Shown: piece by piece, positions 16,391 through 26,102 of the stretch
Position numbering within the stretch: the first letter of the stretch is position 1
How the letters are laid out: each line of letters opens with the position of its first letter
Assembly (NCBI RefSeq): GCF_030929595.1
Contig: NZ_JAVFVR010000009.1
Location: 1 to 64,000, forward strand
Direction of reading: 5' to 3'
Source: Flavobacterium sp. LHD-85
GTDB taxonomy: Bacteria > Bacteroidota > Bacteroidia > Flavobacteriales > Flavobacteriaceae
DNA length: 64,000 nucleotides
The notes under the pieces: model-generated
Seen by the model: only the letters and a program-made list of their open reading frames with translations
What the model was told of the DNA's origin: nothing
Database searches by the model: none
Translations under genes and position numbers: made by a program

Positions 16391-17425
16391 ATGCTTCCAA
16401 AAACAATGAAAGCTGCGGTCGTTAGAGAATTTGGTTCTCTTCTGCAAATCGAAGAAGTCGAAGTAAAACGCCCAGGTAGAAATGAAATTCTTGTAAAAGT
16501 AATTGCAAGCGGAGTGTGCCACACCGATTTACATGCTGTAGAAGGCGATTGGCCAGTTAAACCTAAAATGCCTTTAATTCCTGGACATGAAGCTGTTGGC
16601 TATGTTGTTGCAGTTGGGCAAGATGTAAAAAACGTAAAAGAAGGAGATGCTGTTGGTGTGCCATGGCTGTATAGCGCGTGCGGTGGCTGTGATCACTGCA
16701 TTACAGGTTGGGAAACTTTATGCGAAAGTCAGCAGAATGGCGGTTATAGTGTGGATGGAGGATTTGCAGAGTATGTAATTGCAGATGCCAGATATGTTGG
16801 GATTTTACCTTCTAATGTGAATTTTATAGAAATGGCTCCAATTTTATGCGCTGGCGTTACAGTTTACAAAGGATTGAAGGAAACTGAGGTGAAACCTGGC
16901 GAATGGGTTGCAATTTCTGGTATTGGAGGTTTAGGACACGTTGCAGTGCAATATGCAAAAGCTATGGGGATGAATGTAGCGGCAATTGATATTGGAGATG
17001 ATAAATTGGAACTGGCAAAAAAATTAGGTGCCGATTTGGTGGTGAATGCAAAAAATCAAAATCCTGGAGAATTCTTAAAGAAAGAAGTCGGTGGAATGCA
17101 TGGGGCATTGGTTACCGCAGTTTCTCCAATTGCTTTTAAGCAGGGGCTTGAAACATTGAGAAGAAAAGGTACAATGGCATTAAACGGACTTCCTCCAGGT
17201 AATTTTGATTTATCTATTTTCGATACTGTTTTAAATAGAATCACTATAAGAGGTTCTATTGTTGGAACTCGAAAAGACATGAAAGAAGCGATTGAATTTG
17301 CCGTTGACGGAAAAGTCAAAGCTACTGTAACGCCTACAAAATTGGAAGACATTAATAATGTTTTTGACAAAATGAAAAAAGGTGAAATAGAAGGTAGAGT
17401 TGTACTTGATATAGCACAATCATAA
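16391..17425 (+). CDS. adhP: Zinc-dependent alcohol dehydrogenase (AdhP/AdhA type)
   Basis: A 344-aa medium-chain dehydrogenase interconverting alcohols and aldehydes with NAD. The catalytic zinc ligands are Cys43 (GVCHTD), His66 (GHEAVG) and Cys153 (ILCAGVT); structural zinc ligands are Cys97, Cys100, Cys103 and Cys111. The nucleotide fold has GIGGLG at 177-182. It lies 64 bases after aldB, so alcohol to aldehyde to acid is a plausible two-step path in one transcription unit. Full length for the family. Confidence 0.95.
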   Translation: MLPKTMKAAVVREFGSLLQIEEVEVKRPGRNEILVKVIASGVCHTDLHAVEGDWPVKPKMPLIPGHEAVGYVVAVGQDVKNVKEGDAVGVPWLYSACGGCDHCITGWETLCESQQNGGYSVDGGFAEYVIADARYVGILPSNVNFIEMAPILCAGVTVYKGLKETEVKPGEWVAISGIGGLGHVAVQYAKAMGMNVAAIDIGDDKLELAKKLGADLVVNAKNQNPGEFLKKEVGGMHGALVTAVSPIAFKQGLETLRRKGTMALNGLPPGNFDLSIFDTVLNRITIRGSIVGTRKDMKEAIEFAVDGKVKATVTPTKLEDINNVFDKMKKGEIEGRVVLDIAQS

Positions 17426-17492
17426 ATAGGTGGTTTATGTTGAAGCAGTAAATTCTTAATTGAGTTTGCTGCTTTTTTTAATTTTGAAAGCG

Positions 17493-17867
17493 ATGATTAA
17501 ACGAATTGATGCCACAGAAAAAGCTATAGAGCTAATAAAAGTTCTAAAAGAAAAACACGGAGACCTCATGTTTTATCAAGCGGGCGGATGCTGTGAGGGT
17601 ACACAGCCGCAATGTTTTGAAAAAGGCGGTTATTATCAGCGAACTGGAGATGTTTGCATTGGTACTGTTGAAGACACCGAATTTTGGGTCGATAAAGATT
17701 TATTCGAATATTGGAAACATGCTCATTTTACTTTGACTGTAATTGATGCATTCGGAGTAGGAGGTTTTTCATTAGAAACTCCTTTAAAGAAAACATTTCA
17801 AATTGAATACAGAATTTTCACTCCAGAAGAAGAGCTGAATTTAGAGCCGATTACAAGGATTGAATGA
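17493..17867 (+). CDS. DUF779 family protein, aldehyde dehydrogenase-associated
   Basis: A 124-aa protein with cysteine motifs GGCCEGTQPQCF (about 30-41) and CIGTVEDTEFWVD (about 54-66), which mark DUF779. Genes of this family are regularly adjacent to AldB/ExaC-type aldehyde dehydrogenases; the biochemical role is not established as far as I know. I start at MIKRIDATEKAIELI (17493); the frame extends to 17460 but that part is hydrophobic leader without family similarity. Confidence 0.88.
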   Translation: MIKRIDATEKAIELIKVLKEKHGDLMFYQAGGCCEGTQPQCFEKGGYYQRTGDVCIGTVEDTEFWVDKDLFEYWKHAHFTLTVIDAFGVGGFSLETPLKKTFQIEYRIFTPEEELNLEPITRIE

Positions 17868-17873
17868 GTTTAT

Positions 17874-17948
17874 TTTTGTTTCAAGTTTCAAGTTTCAAGT
17901 TTCAGGTTGAAAAACTTAGAACCTTAGCATCTTAGTAGCTTAGCACCT
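17874..17948. repeat. Intergenic repeat: GTTTCAA words then CTTAG words
   Basis: Four near-perfect 7-base TTTCAAG units (17880-17908) are followed by CTTAGAACCTTAGCATCTTAG and TTAGCACC (17914-17948). Both word families recur elsewhere in the window. It lies between two convergent genes. Confidence 0.7.
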
Positions 17949-18872
17949 TTAATTTATATAAAGCAACTGATACTGTTTTGGTGTGATCCCTTCATATTTT
18001 TTAAATAATCTGATAAAGTAATTGGCATCTTCAAAGCCAGCTAAATAACAAACTTCGTTGATTTGCAATGTTGGATTCTTCAAAAGGTTTTTGGCACATT
18101 TTATTTTTTCATTCAGGATATACTCTATCGGACTCATTCCGAGTTCGCGCTTAAAGAAACGATAAAAAGAAGTGGTGCTCATACACGCTTTTTCGCTCAG
18201 TGATTTTAAACTTATATCTTCTTTCAGATTTTTTTTGATGTATTCTGTGACTTCTTTTATTGGATTATTTGCGTCTAAAAAACTTCCTTCGTCGATAGAT
18301 TTTACTGTTTGCGTCTGAATAATTCTAATCAGCAGTTCTTTTAATGTCAGATCGGCAAAAATATCTTTAGTAATCGATGTGCTCATGCATTCTTTTATGA
18401 GTTTGTTGATTGTGGCTGCCATTTCGATATTATTATAAAAGAAATAATTTTGATAGTTTAACTGCCAATACATATTGCTTCCTTCTTTAGGATATTGCTC
18501 ATTTAAGAAGTTTAATATTTCAGCAATTTTATCCTGATCAATAGCCAATGCCAGACACTGTGTAGGGTTGCTTTTTGAAGCTTCAGGAAAATCAATTTTC
18601 ATTTCCACGTTTGAAGGCACAATGACTGTTTCGCCTGGAAGGTAGACAAATTCTGGATCATCAAAAAGATGCATGATTTTTTTGCCTCTCAGCATACTGG
18701 TGACCACCAGATCATTAAATTTCAAAGGAACTTTTTGAGTCGATTCGTAGGTTTCAAATAGATTTAATTCACAATGATTCAAATTGTAAATAGTTCTGTT
18801 TTCTACAAGAGTTTTTAATGATTTCTCTTGAGATAATTGAAGCGGACTGACTAAAAATCTTTGATTGTTCAT
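17949..18872 (-). CDS. AraC-family transcriptional regulator
   Basis: A 307-aa regulator. The N-terminal 190 residues resemble the AraC ligand/dimerisation region that accompanies aldehyde dehydrogenase genes (FNDLVVTSMLRGKKIMHLFDD; VIVPSNVEMKIDFPEA). The C-terminal AraC domain (about 205-305) contains LKSLSEKACMSTTSFYRFFKRELGMSPIEYI and LQINEVCYLAGFEDANYFIRLFKKYEGITPKQY. It is convergent with the DUF779 gene and is the natural candidate activator of the aldB-adh-DUF779 unit, by position only. Confidence 0.93.
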   Translation of the reverse strand: MNNQRFLVSPLQLSQEKSLKTLVENRTIYNLNHCELNLFETYESTQKVPLKFNDLVVTSMLRGKKIMHLFDDPEFVYLPGETVIVPSNVEMKIDFPEASKSNPTQCLALAIDQDKIAEILNFLNEQYPKEGSNMYWQLNYQNYFFYNNIEMAATINKLIKECMSTSITKDIFADLTLKELLIRIIQTQTVKSIDEGSFLDANNPIKEVTEYIKKNLKEDISLKSLSEKACMSTTSFYRFFKRELGMSPIEYILNEKIKCAKNLLKNPTLQINEVCYLAGFEDANYFIRLFKKYEGITPKQYQLLYIN

Positions 18873-18943
18873 TAAATTTAATTTTAGGTGAAGACTTTAA
18901 ATTTAATGAAAATAAAAATATAAACGGCAGATTTAACGTTTTG

Positions 18944-19807
18944 TTAAATCAGTTCTTCTATATGTTTTTTAATATTTTCAGATATTTTTCTTGTAGGAAG
19001 ATCATTTTCATCATTTCCAAACGGATCTTCAATTTCTTCGGCAATTAGCTCTAAGCTCGCTAATACATAAAATATGAAAACCACTACAGGAGCTACCAGA
19101 TAACCAAGACTTACAGAATATCCAAACGGAAGCGTCATGGTGTAAAAGAAGATGAATTTCTTTATAAAAGCGCTATAAGAGTAGGGAATAGGAGTGTTCT
19201 TGATGCGTTCGCAAGCGCCACAGACGTCTGTAAAAGCAACTAATTCATCGTTTAGAGTAATGAGCTGCTCTCCTGTTATTTTTCCTGCATCATACAAATC
19301 ATTGATTTTATGATACATTATTCTTTTCAACTGATTTGGCTTGTGTTTGTGATGGTCAATTTCTAGATCAACATCTTCAAAAAGCTGTTTGCTAGTGTCC
19401 TCATCTTTTAAATGCTGATGCAGAATATCAGCATACATTGGAATAAATTTTCTAAAAAACTTTCTATCATTTTCATCTTTTAAAATAGCTGAAAGTTTTA
19501 TGGCTAGATTACGGCTGTTGTTTACTAATCCGCCCCAAAGTTTTCGGCCTTCCCACCATCTGTCATAAGCAGTATTGGTTCTAAAAACAAGCAAAAGCGA
19601 AATAACGAATCCAAGCATTCCGTGCATGATTGGAATGTTATGGATATAATCGTTTTTGGTTACTTTAAAATACTGAAGTTCAAGATAGCATACAATGGTG
19701 GCATAGATTCCAATTGCAATCATAATCGTAAACAGTTTTCGAACAGTATCCGATTTATGAAAATGAAAAATAAACGTAAACCAGTCTTTGGTGTTGTATG
19801 TAATCAT
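18944..19807 (-). CDS. Bestrophin family ion channel (UPF0187)
   Basis: A 287-aa membrane protein beginning MITYNTKDWFTFIFHFHKSDTVRK. Family marks include GFVISLLLVFRTNTAYDRWWEGRKLWGGLVNNSRN (about 67-101), the two transmembrane helices near 25-45 and 65-80, and the C-terminal pair around LPFGYSVSLGYLVAPVVVFIFYVLASLELIAEEIEDPFGNDENDLP (about 226-271). Prokaryotic bestrophins form pentameric ion channels. Monocistronic; an AraC-type gene lies downstream on the same strand across 71 bases. Confidence 0.92.
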   Translation of the reverse strand: MITYNTKDWFTFIFHFHKSDTVRKLFTIMIAIGIYATIVCYLELQYFKVTKNDYIHNIPIMHGMLGFVISLLLVFRTNTAYDRWWEGRKLWGGLVNNSRNLAIKLSAILKDENDRKFFRKFIPMYADILHQHLKDEDTSKQLFEDVDLEIDHHKHKPNQLKRIMYHKINDLYDAGKITGEQLITLNDELVAFTDVCGACERIKNTPIPYSYSAFIKKFIFFYTMTLPFGYSVSLGYLVAPVVVFIFYVLASLELIAEEIEDPFGNDENDLPTRKISENIKKHIEELI

Positions 19808-19877
19808 TGAAGCTTGTTTTGAAACAAATTTAAAGTAAAAAAATATTCTGTTGGAAGTAAATTATAAAAATATTTCT

Positions 19878-20003
19878 AACACATAGAATCATAGTTTTGC
19901 TAATGTTTAAAGGCGTTTCACTTACATAAAGACATATAGCTATGTTTTTTTAAGTAAGTGAAACGCCTTTTTTTAAAGTTCTAAGACTATGTTTCTATGT
20001 GTT
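19878..20003. repeat. Two-tier nested inverted repeat with terminator
   Basis: Inner arms (19909-19925 and 19954-19970) are a perfect 17-bp repeat with core GGCGTTTCACTTAC, followed by a T run. Outer arms AACACATAGAATCATAG (19878-19894) and CTATGTTTCTATGTGTT (19987-20003) match at 16 of 17. It lies between the bestrophin gene start and the end of the efflux operon. Confidence 0.85.
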
Positions 20004-20026
20004 GAAATTATTTACAGGTAAGTGAA

Positions 20027-21337
20027 TTAAAAATTAATATTGCCAGCCAATTCTTTTAAAGCAATTTCAGATAATTTTGCTTCGTACTGTGCATTGCTGT
20101 AACGTACTTTTGCATTTACATAATTCAGCTGGGCAGTTCTAAAATCAAGCGTTGTAATGGTCCCGATTTTAAATTTATCCAACGTAATTTCTAAGTTCTG
20201 TCTTGCAATAGCCTCATTATTTTCTTCTAAATTAATTAATTCTAGATTGGTTAAATACGTTTGGAAAGCGGTGCTTAATTGAGTGTTTAAAACCGTGTTT
20301 TGCTGTTCGATAGCAATCTGTGAATTTTCAATCTGCAATTTGGCTACTTTTTCATTTCGATGCTGATTGAAACCATCAAATATGTTCATAGAGGCATTAA
20401 AGCCATAATTTAAACCTCTTGAAGAAGTCTCACTGGTAAAACCTAAACTAGATTGGCTTTCAGAAAAATTATATCCTGAAGTAAGCCTTAAAGTAGGATA
20501 GCGGTCTGCTTTTACTTGTTTCAGCTGTAATTCGGCTATACGTTTATTGATGATTTGCGTTTCTAGACCTGGATTTTGTTTTTGAGCTAAATCCATTAAA
20601 TCGGCCAAAACCAATTTATTGTCCACTTTAACTTCATCTGTAACCTTGAAATCAATTTTTGGATCGCGAGCCAAATGCTGATTCAATAAAATTTTACCAT
20701 TAGCGTAGGCTTCTTTTTGTCTCAATAAAGCAACTTGGTCTGAGTTTAAATCAACCTGTGCGTTTAAAACCTCCAACTTTGAAGCTTTACCAATGCTGAA
20801 ACGGTTTTTAGCCAAAGTTAATCTTTGGTTTGAAATTACAATTGTAGTGTCCAATGCCGCCAATTGCTGTTGCATTTGCACTAAATCATAATAAGCAGAA
20901 TTTACTTGAGCAATTTTGACTAAGATGGTTCTTTTTAATTCTGCATCGCCAAGTTTCTGAAGTTCTTTCAGCTGATCTAGTTTTGCGAACATTTTCATTC
21001 CGTCAAAAACAGTCCAGCCTAAACTAACACCATAAGTTAAGCTATTGTTTTTAGCATTATCCAACGAAGTAGATGTTCCATCTTGACGTGTCTGAGATGA
21101 ATTCATAATACTATTGTTGTCGGTAACAGATGCTGTAGCTGTTGGCAGCATTCCAGCATTTCCTATTGTTACGTTTGTTTCGTTTATTTTGGAATTGTTT
21201 TTAGCAATTTTAATTTCAAAATTATTGTCCAAGGCTATAGTCATAGCTTGCTCAATAGTAAGAACTTCCTGTGCCTTTGACTGGAAAGTGCAAAGGAAAA
21301 GGGTAAGGACTATACAGTATATTTTTTTGATATTCAT
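20027..21337 (-). CDS. TolC-family outer membrane efflux protein
   Basis: A 436-aa protein with signal peptide (MNIKKIYCIVLTLFLCTFQSKAQ, cut about residue 22). Two OEP repeats of long amphipathic helices follow (LTIEQAMTIALDNNFEIKIAKNN...; VKVDNKLVLADLMDLAQKQNPGLETQI...), with DFRTAQLNYVNAKVRYSNAQYEAKLSEIALKELAG at the end. It forms the trimeric channel of a tripartite pump with the RND and adaptor proteins upstream in the same operon, 42 bases behind the RND stop. Confidence 0.95.
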   Translation of the reverse strand: MNIKKIYCIVLTLFLCTFQSKAQEVLTIEQAMTIALDNNFEIKIAKNNSKINETNVTIGNAGMLPTATASVTDNNSIMNSSQTRQDGTSTSLDNAKNNSLTYGVSLGWTVFDGMKMFAKLDQLKELQKLGDAELKRTILVKIAQVNSAYYDLVQMQQQLAALDTTIVISNQRLTLAKNRFSIGKASKLEVLNAQVDLNSDQVALLRQKEAYANGKILLNQHLARDPKIDFKVTDEVKVDNKLVLADLMDLAQKQNPGLETQIINKRIAELQLKQVKADRYPTLRLTSGYNFSESQSSLGFTSETSSRGLNYGFNASMNIFDGFNQHRNEKVAKLQIENSQIAIEQQNTVLNTQLSTAFQTYLTNLELINLEENNEAIARQNLEITLDKFKIGTITTLDFRTAQLNYVNAKVRYSNAQYEAKLSEIALKELAGNINF

Positions 21338-21379
21338 ATTCGTTTTCTTTAACCAAAAATCGTTTTTTTTTTTTGGTTT

Positions 21380-24300
21380 CTATTTAATGCTGTCTCTTTC
21401 GTATTCGTCAATATGGTCAAACTCAGGATAATGTTTTCTTGCTTTAGACCACATAAAATAAATGGCAGGAATTACAAAAAGCGTTAACGCCAATGAGAAA
21501 ATAGTTCCCCCCACAATTACAACTCCCATACCAATTCTACTCGTAGATGCAGCTCCAAGCGACATTGCAATAGGAAGCGCTCCTAATGCAATAGCTAAAC
21601 TCGTCATTAAAATTGGACGTAAACGCGCTTCTGAAGCTTCTAAAATAGCCTCTAGTTTAGGTTTGCCTTGTTCTCTCAACTGATTGGCAAATTCTACAAT
21701 CAAAATACCGTTTTTGGTTACTAGACCAATCAGCATTACCGTACCAATTTGGCTAAAAATATTCCATGTTTGGTTGAATAGCCAAAGCGAGAATAATGCT
21801 CCAGCAACCGCCATTGGAACCGTTAGAATGATAATAAATGGATCAATAAAACTTTCAAATTGTGCGGCAAGAATTAAGAAGATTAATAATAAAGCCAATC
21901 CGAACGCGAAAGAAGTATTAGAACTACTTTCTACGAAATCTCGCGATTCTCCACTTAAATCGGTTGTAAAACTTTCATCCAAAACTTTTGCTTTAATTCT
22001 ATCCATTTCCTGAATACCATCGCTGATACTTTTTCCTGGAGCTAAACCAGCCGAAACAGTTGCCGACATGTAACGGTTGTTGTGGAATAATTGCGGAGGA
22101 TTACTTTGCTCGTAAACTTTCACAACGTTATCCATCTGAATCAATTCGCCTTTTCTGTTTTTTACAAACATAGAAGTCAAGTCTAGAGGTTTAGATCTGT
22201 CTTTTTGGTCAAATTGTCCAATTACTTGATATTGTTTTCCGTTTTTAATGAAATATCCAAAACGCTGTCCGCTTAAAGAAAGTTGTAAAGTTTGCGCAAT
22301 ATCTAGAATCGAGATTCCTAGACTTTCAGCTTTTTCACGGTCAATTGTAACATTGATTTCAGGTTTATTAAATTTCAAGTTTACATCTGTCGTAGAAAAC
22401 ACATCACTTTTATTTACCTCATTCATAAAAAGAGGAATTTTTTCTCTTAATCTATCAAAATTGGGAGCTTGAATAATGTATTGAATCGGTAAACCTCCAC
22501 GTCTGTTTACAGCAATTGTAGGCTGTTGAATTACAGCAGTTTTAGCATCTGGATAATTCTTTGTCCATTTTGTTAATTTATCAGCGATTTCTTTTTGAGA
22601 TACAGTTCTTTCGTCAGGTTCTTTTAATGAAAGCCTTATAAAACCAGTATTGGTTGCAGAAGCTCCAAAACCTGGTGCAGTAATAACCAAACTTACTTTT
22701 TTCTCAGGAATAGAATCGTCTACTAATTTTGAAATTTCCTGCATAAAGCGGTCTGTATATTCGTATGAAGATCCTTCAGGAGTTGTCATACGCATAGTAA
22801 CAGAACTTCTATCATCGTAAGGAGCTGTTTCTTTTGGAAGAATAGTAAAGAATAAATAAATCAATCCGAAACAAGCAATAAGAATAGGGAAGCTAATCCA
22901 TTTTCTTTCCATAAATTTTGAAAGTGCCTCAGCATAACTGCTGTTCATTTTTTCAAAAAAAGGTTCTGTTTTAATATAGAATTTTGATTTTTTCTGTTCC
23001 CCGCCTTTCATTAAATAAGCGTTCAGCATTGGAGTTAAAGTCAGCGAAACGAATGCAGAGATTAATACTGCGGCACCAATTACGACTCCAAATTCCCTAA
23101 ATAATCGTCCGACGAAACCTTCAAGGAAGATTACGGGTAAAAATACCGCGGCCAATGTTACCGAAATCGAAATTACGGCATAAAAAATCTCGTTAGAACC
23201 TTTAATAGCAGCCTCAATTGGCGACATTCCTTCTTCGACTTTTTTGAATATATTTTCGGTTACAACAATACCGTCATCTACCACAAGTCCTGTTGCCAGT
23301 ACAATTGCCAACAATGTTAATACGTTGATAGAGAAACCAAATAACCACATGATGAAGAATGTAGCAATTAAAGAAACTGGAATGTCAATTAAAGGCCTAA
23401 AAGCAATTGCCCAATCTCTAAAGAATAAATAGATAATGATAATTACCAGTATTACTGAAATTCCTAATGTTTCAGCAACCTCTAATACCGATTTTTTTAC
23501 GAAAATGGTATTATCAAGCGCAATATTTAATTTGATGTCTTTTGGAAGATCCTTTTTTAAGGCTTCATATTTTTTATAAAACTCTTTCGAAATATCCAGA
23601 TAGTTTGCCCCAGGCATTGGTACGATTGCTAAACCAATCATTGGCAAACCAGACTGGCTTAACTTGGTTTCGATATTTTCTGGACCTAATTCAGCACCTC
23701 CAACATCACTTAAACGAACAATCTTATCTCCGTCTGTTCGAATAATGATGTTGTTGAATTCTTCTGCCTTAGAAAGATTTCCGATAGTTTTTACAGTAAG
23801 TTCGGTATTGTTACCTGTTAATTTTCCTGATGGAAGTTCAACATTCTGAGAATTTAATGCAGTACGCACATCAGAAACGGTGCAGCCGTACGCTGTAAGT
23901 TTTACAGGATCTATCCACAAACGCATTGCATAACGTTTCTGTCCCCAAATCTGGACACCACTCACACCGGGAATAGTTTCTAAACGCTGAGAAATAACAT
24001 TTTCTGCGTAATCACTTAATTCTAAAGAATTTCTACTGTCACTTTGAACAGTCATCGAAATAATAGCATCGCTATCAGCATCTGCTTTTGATACAACTGG
24101 CGGTGCGTCTATATCTTGAGGAAGATTTCTAATTGCTTGCGAAACTTTGTCACGAACATCATTTGCTGCTTCTTCAAGATCTTTGTCTAGATTAAATTCG
24201 ATCGTGATATTGCTGCTTCCTTGGTTGCTCGATGATGTGATATTTCTAATTCCGTCAATTGCATTTACCGCTTTTTCAAGAGGTTCAGTAATTTGCGATT

Positions 24301-24478
24301 CGATAATATCGGCATTGGCACCAGTATAGTTGGTACGAATAGATACCTGAGCAGGGTCGATAGAAGGGAACTCTCTAACGCCCAAAAAAGTATAGCCAAT
24401 AAAACCGAATAATATAATTAATAGATTCAGTACTATAGTTAAAACAGGTCTTCTTATACTTGTAGTTGATAAACTCAT
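21380..24478 (-). CDS. RND efflux transporter permease (AcrB/MexF-like, HAE1)
   Basis: A 1032-aa inner-membrane proton-driven exporter. Twelve transmembrane helices are arranged as in HAE1 pumps: TM1 at about 10-30, a large periplasmic loop, TM2-6 at about 335-480, a second loop, and the last group at about 860-1010. Typical motifs are FPSIDPAQVSIRTNYTGA (36-53), ALDNTIFVKKSVLEVAETL (319-337) and VLATGLVVDDGIVVTENIFKKVEEG (about 392-416), with the paired Asp residues in TM4 for proton relay. Middle gene of an adaptor-pump-channel operon. Substrates cannot be told from sequence. Confidence 0.97.
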   Translation of the reverse strand: MSLSTTSIRRPVLTIVLNLLIILFGFIGYTFLGVREFPSIDPAQVSIRTNYTGANADIIESQITEPLEKAVNAIDGIRNITSSSNQGSSNITIEFNLDKDLEEAANDVRDKVSQAIRNLPQDIDAPPVVSKADADSDAIISMTVQSDSRNSLELSDYAENVISQRLETIPGVSGVQIWGQKRYAMRLWIDPVKLTAYGCTVSDVRTALNSQNVELPSGKLTGNNTELTVKTIGNLSKAEEFNNIIIRTDGDKIVRLSDVGGAELGPENIETKLSQSGLPMIGLAIVPMPGANYLDISKEFYKKYEALKKDLPKDIKLNIALDNTIFVKKSVLEVAETLGISVILVIIIIYLFFRDWAIAFRPLIDIPVSLIATFFIMWLFGFSINVLTLLAIVLATGLVVDDGIVVTENIFKKVEEGMSPIEAAIKGSNEIFYAVISISVTLAAVFLPVIFLEGFVGRLFREFGVVIGAAVLISAFVSLTLTPMLNAYLMKGGEQKKSKFYIKTEPFFEKMNSSYAEALSKFMERKWISFPILIACFGLIYLFFTILPKETAPYDDRSSVTMRMTTPEGSSYEYTDRFMQEISKLVDDSIPEKKVSLVITAPGFGASATNTGFIRLSLKEPDERTVSQKEIADKLTKWTKNYPDAKTAVIQQPTIAVNRRGGLPIQYIIQAPNFDRLREKIPLFMNEVNKSDVFSTTDVNLKFNKPEINVTIDREKAESLGISILDIAQTLQLSLSGQRFGYFIKNGKQYQVIGQFDQKDRSKPLDLTSMFVKNRKGELIQMDNVVKVYEQSNPPQLFHNNRYMSATVSAGLAPGKSISDGIQEMDRIKAKVLDESFTTDLSGESRDFVESSSNTSFAFGLALLLIFLILAAQFESFIDPFIIILTVPMAVAGALFSLWLFNQTWNIFSQIGTVMLIGLVTKNGILIVEFANQLREQGKPKLEAILEASEARLRPILMTSLAIALGALPIAMSLGAASTSRIGMGVVIVGGTIFSLALTLFVIPAIYFMWSKARKHYPEFDHIDEYERDSIK

Positions 24479-24568
24479 TTGTGATTGTAGATTTTAGAGT
24501 TTAGATTATTGAATGTGTTTATGTTTTCACAACTCATAATTCAAAACTTATAACTCGTAACTTTAAAA

Positions 24569-25627
24569 TTATTTTACTTTAACCTTAATTGGAGCTTCAT
24601 CTTTTAAAGACATTACACCGCTTGTAATTAAAGTATCTCCAGGCTTTAGTCCAGCTAAAATTAAAATTGAAGAATCTGTTCTTGTTGTTGCATCAACCAT
24701 TACTTCTTTCGCTTGTCCATTATTGGCGATATATACTTTTTTACCATCTTGAATAGGTACAATAGCTTGAGAAGGAACAACTATAGCGTCTTTGATAATA
24801 TTTAAAGGTAATTTTATATCTGCAAAAGTTCCAGGGAAAAGTTTTCCATCGATATTATCAGCAAGAGCACGAATTTGAAGCGTACGTGTTGCAACGGCAA
24901 CTTCTGGTTCGATTGCATAAATTTTTGCATTGTATGTTTTGTCTGATCCAGAAACTTTAAAATCGATTACTGATCCAGATTTTACTTCTGCTGCATATTT
25001 TTCTGGAATAGAAAAAGTAATTTTTAATTTACTAGTATTTACCAGTTTTGCTACTAAAACAGTTGGTGTGATGTAAGTTCCTGGAGAAATATTGCGCAAA
25101 CCGATTTTTCCAGAAAACGGTGCTCTCACAGATGTTTTAGAAATTTGTGCTCTAATTAATTGGCTTTGAGCCTGAGCAGAAGCAAGATCAGCTTTTGCAA
25201 CATCTGCTTCTTCTTGGCTGATTGCTTCTTTTTGCAATAGCAATTTCGCTCTTCTTGCATTTTCGGCTGCCAAATCTTCTCTTGTTAGCGCTTGTCTTAA
25301 CTGCGCTTTTAGTTCAATATCATTTACTTTAAGAAGAACTTGTCCTTTTGTAACATTGCTGCCTTCGTTAAAAAATATACCTTCCACAATTCCCGAAACC
25401 TCACTATGAATTTCTACTTGCTCATTTGCTTCAATAGATCCGGACAATGCTAAATTATTGTCAAAAGTAGAAGTCTTTATTATGATTCCATTAACTGTTG
25501 TTGGAGATTTTTTGTCATTAAATTTTTTTGAGTCTTCGTTTTTACCCTTGTTTGAAATAATTCTGTAGGTAACAAAGCCACCAATAGCAACAATTAAAAG
25601 GGTGTAAATGAGATGTTTTAGTTTCAT
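24569..25627 (-). CDS. RND efflux periplasmic adaptor (membrane fusion protein)
   Basis: A 352-aa protein, first gene of the efflux operon. An N-terminal membrane anchor (about 4-22) is followed by a lipoyl-like half (GSIEANEQVEIHSEVSGIVEGIFFNEGSNVTKGQVLLKV, about 59-97), a coiled-coil hairpin (about 100-160), the second lipoyl half (ISKTSVRAPFSGKIGLRNISPGTYIT) and a beta-barrel domain. It joins the RND pump to the TolC-type channel. The 90-base gap to the RND gene carries no terminator that I can see. Confidence 0.95.
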   Translation of the reverse strand: MKLKHLIYTLLIVAIGGFVTYRIISNKGKNEDSKKFNDKKSPTTVNGIIIKTSTFDNNLALSGSIEANEQVEIHSEVSGIVEGIFFNEGSNVTKGQVLLKVNDIELKAQLRQALTREDLAAENARRAKLLLQKEAISQEEADVAKADLASAQAQSQLIRAQISKTSVRAPFSGKIGLRNISPGTYITPTVLVAKLVNTSKLKITFSIPEKYAAEVKSGSVIDFKVSGSDKTYNAKIYAIEPEVAVATRTLQIRALADNIDGKLFPGTFADIKLPLNIIKDAIVVPSQAIVPIQDGKKVYIANNGQAKEVMVDATTRTDSSILILAGLKPGDTLITSGVMSLKDEAPIKVKVK

Positions 25628-26102
25628 AAAAAAGAGGTGAATATAGATTTTAGGTTTTGTGTTTTTAGTATGCTTACAAATTTAACTTTTTGCTATGAAA
25701 TCGAAAGCCGTTGGCTTTTATTTAACATTTGTATGTACAAAGGTTTGCATTTAGACTTCGTGCAGCCAAAAAGGTTTAATTAAAGGTTAGTTTTTTTTGA
25801 AAAAATAAACAAAATCAATCAAAAAGTATCTTCTGAGATTTCTAGAAAGTCAGACTGCTTCTAGGTTGAGAGAAAATTTTCACAATTTATCTGATTTTTT
25901 TTGCACTTTATCGATTTTATTTGTAACATTGATATGTTAAACAAAATGGTGGAATTTTAACAGAACGTTATGAGAATAGGTTGCGTTATTGTTAAAATAT
26001 GAAAATAGAAGTTGTTTTTTTTGGTTTTTACTACAAATAGGGAGATTATAGTATTAACAAGTGTTTATTCTTTGGTGTTTAAATAATAAAAAAAATGATT
26101 TT
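25628..26102. other. 475-base AT-rich divergent intergenic region
   Basis: No gene is supported here. It separates the efflux operon from the thioredoxin-fold gene. A TAAATTTG box on the minus strand (complement of 25677-25684) could be part of the efflux promoter, but the matching -33 element is weak. An 8-bp stem AAAGCCGTTGGCTTTT (25704-25720) is also present. No regulator gene lies beside it. Confidence 0.6.
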
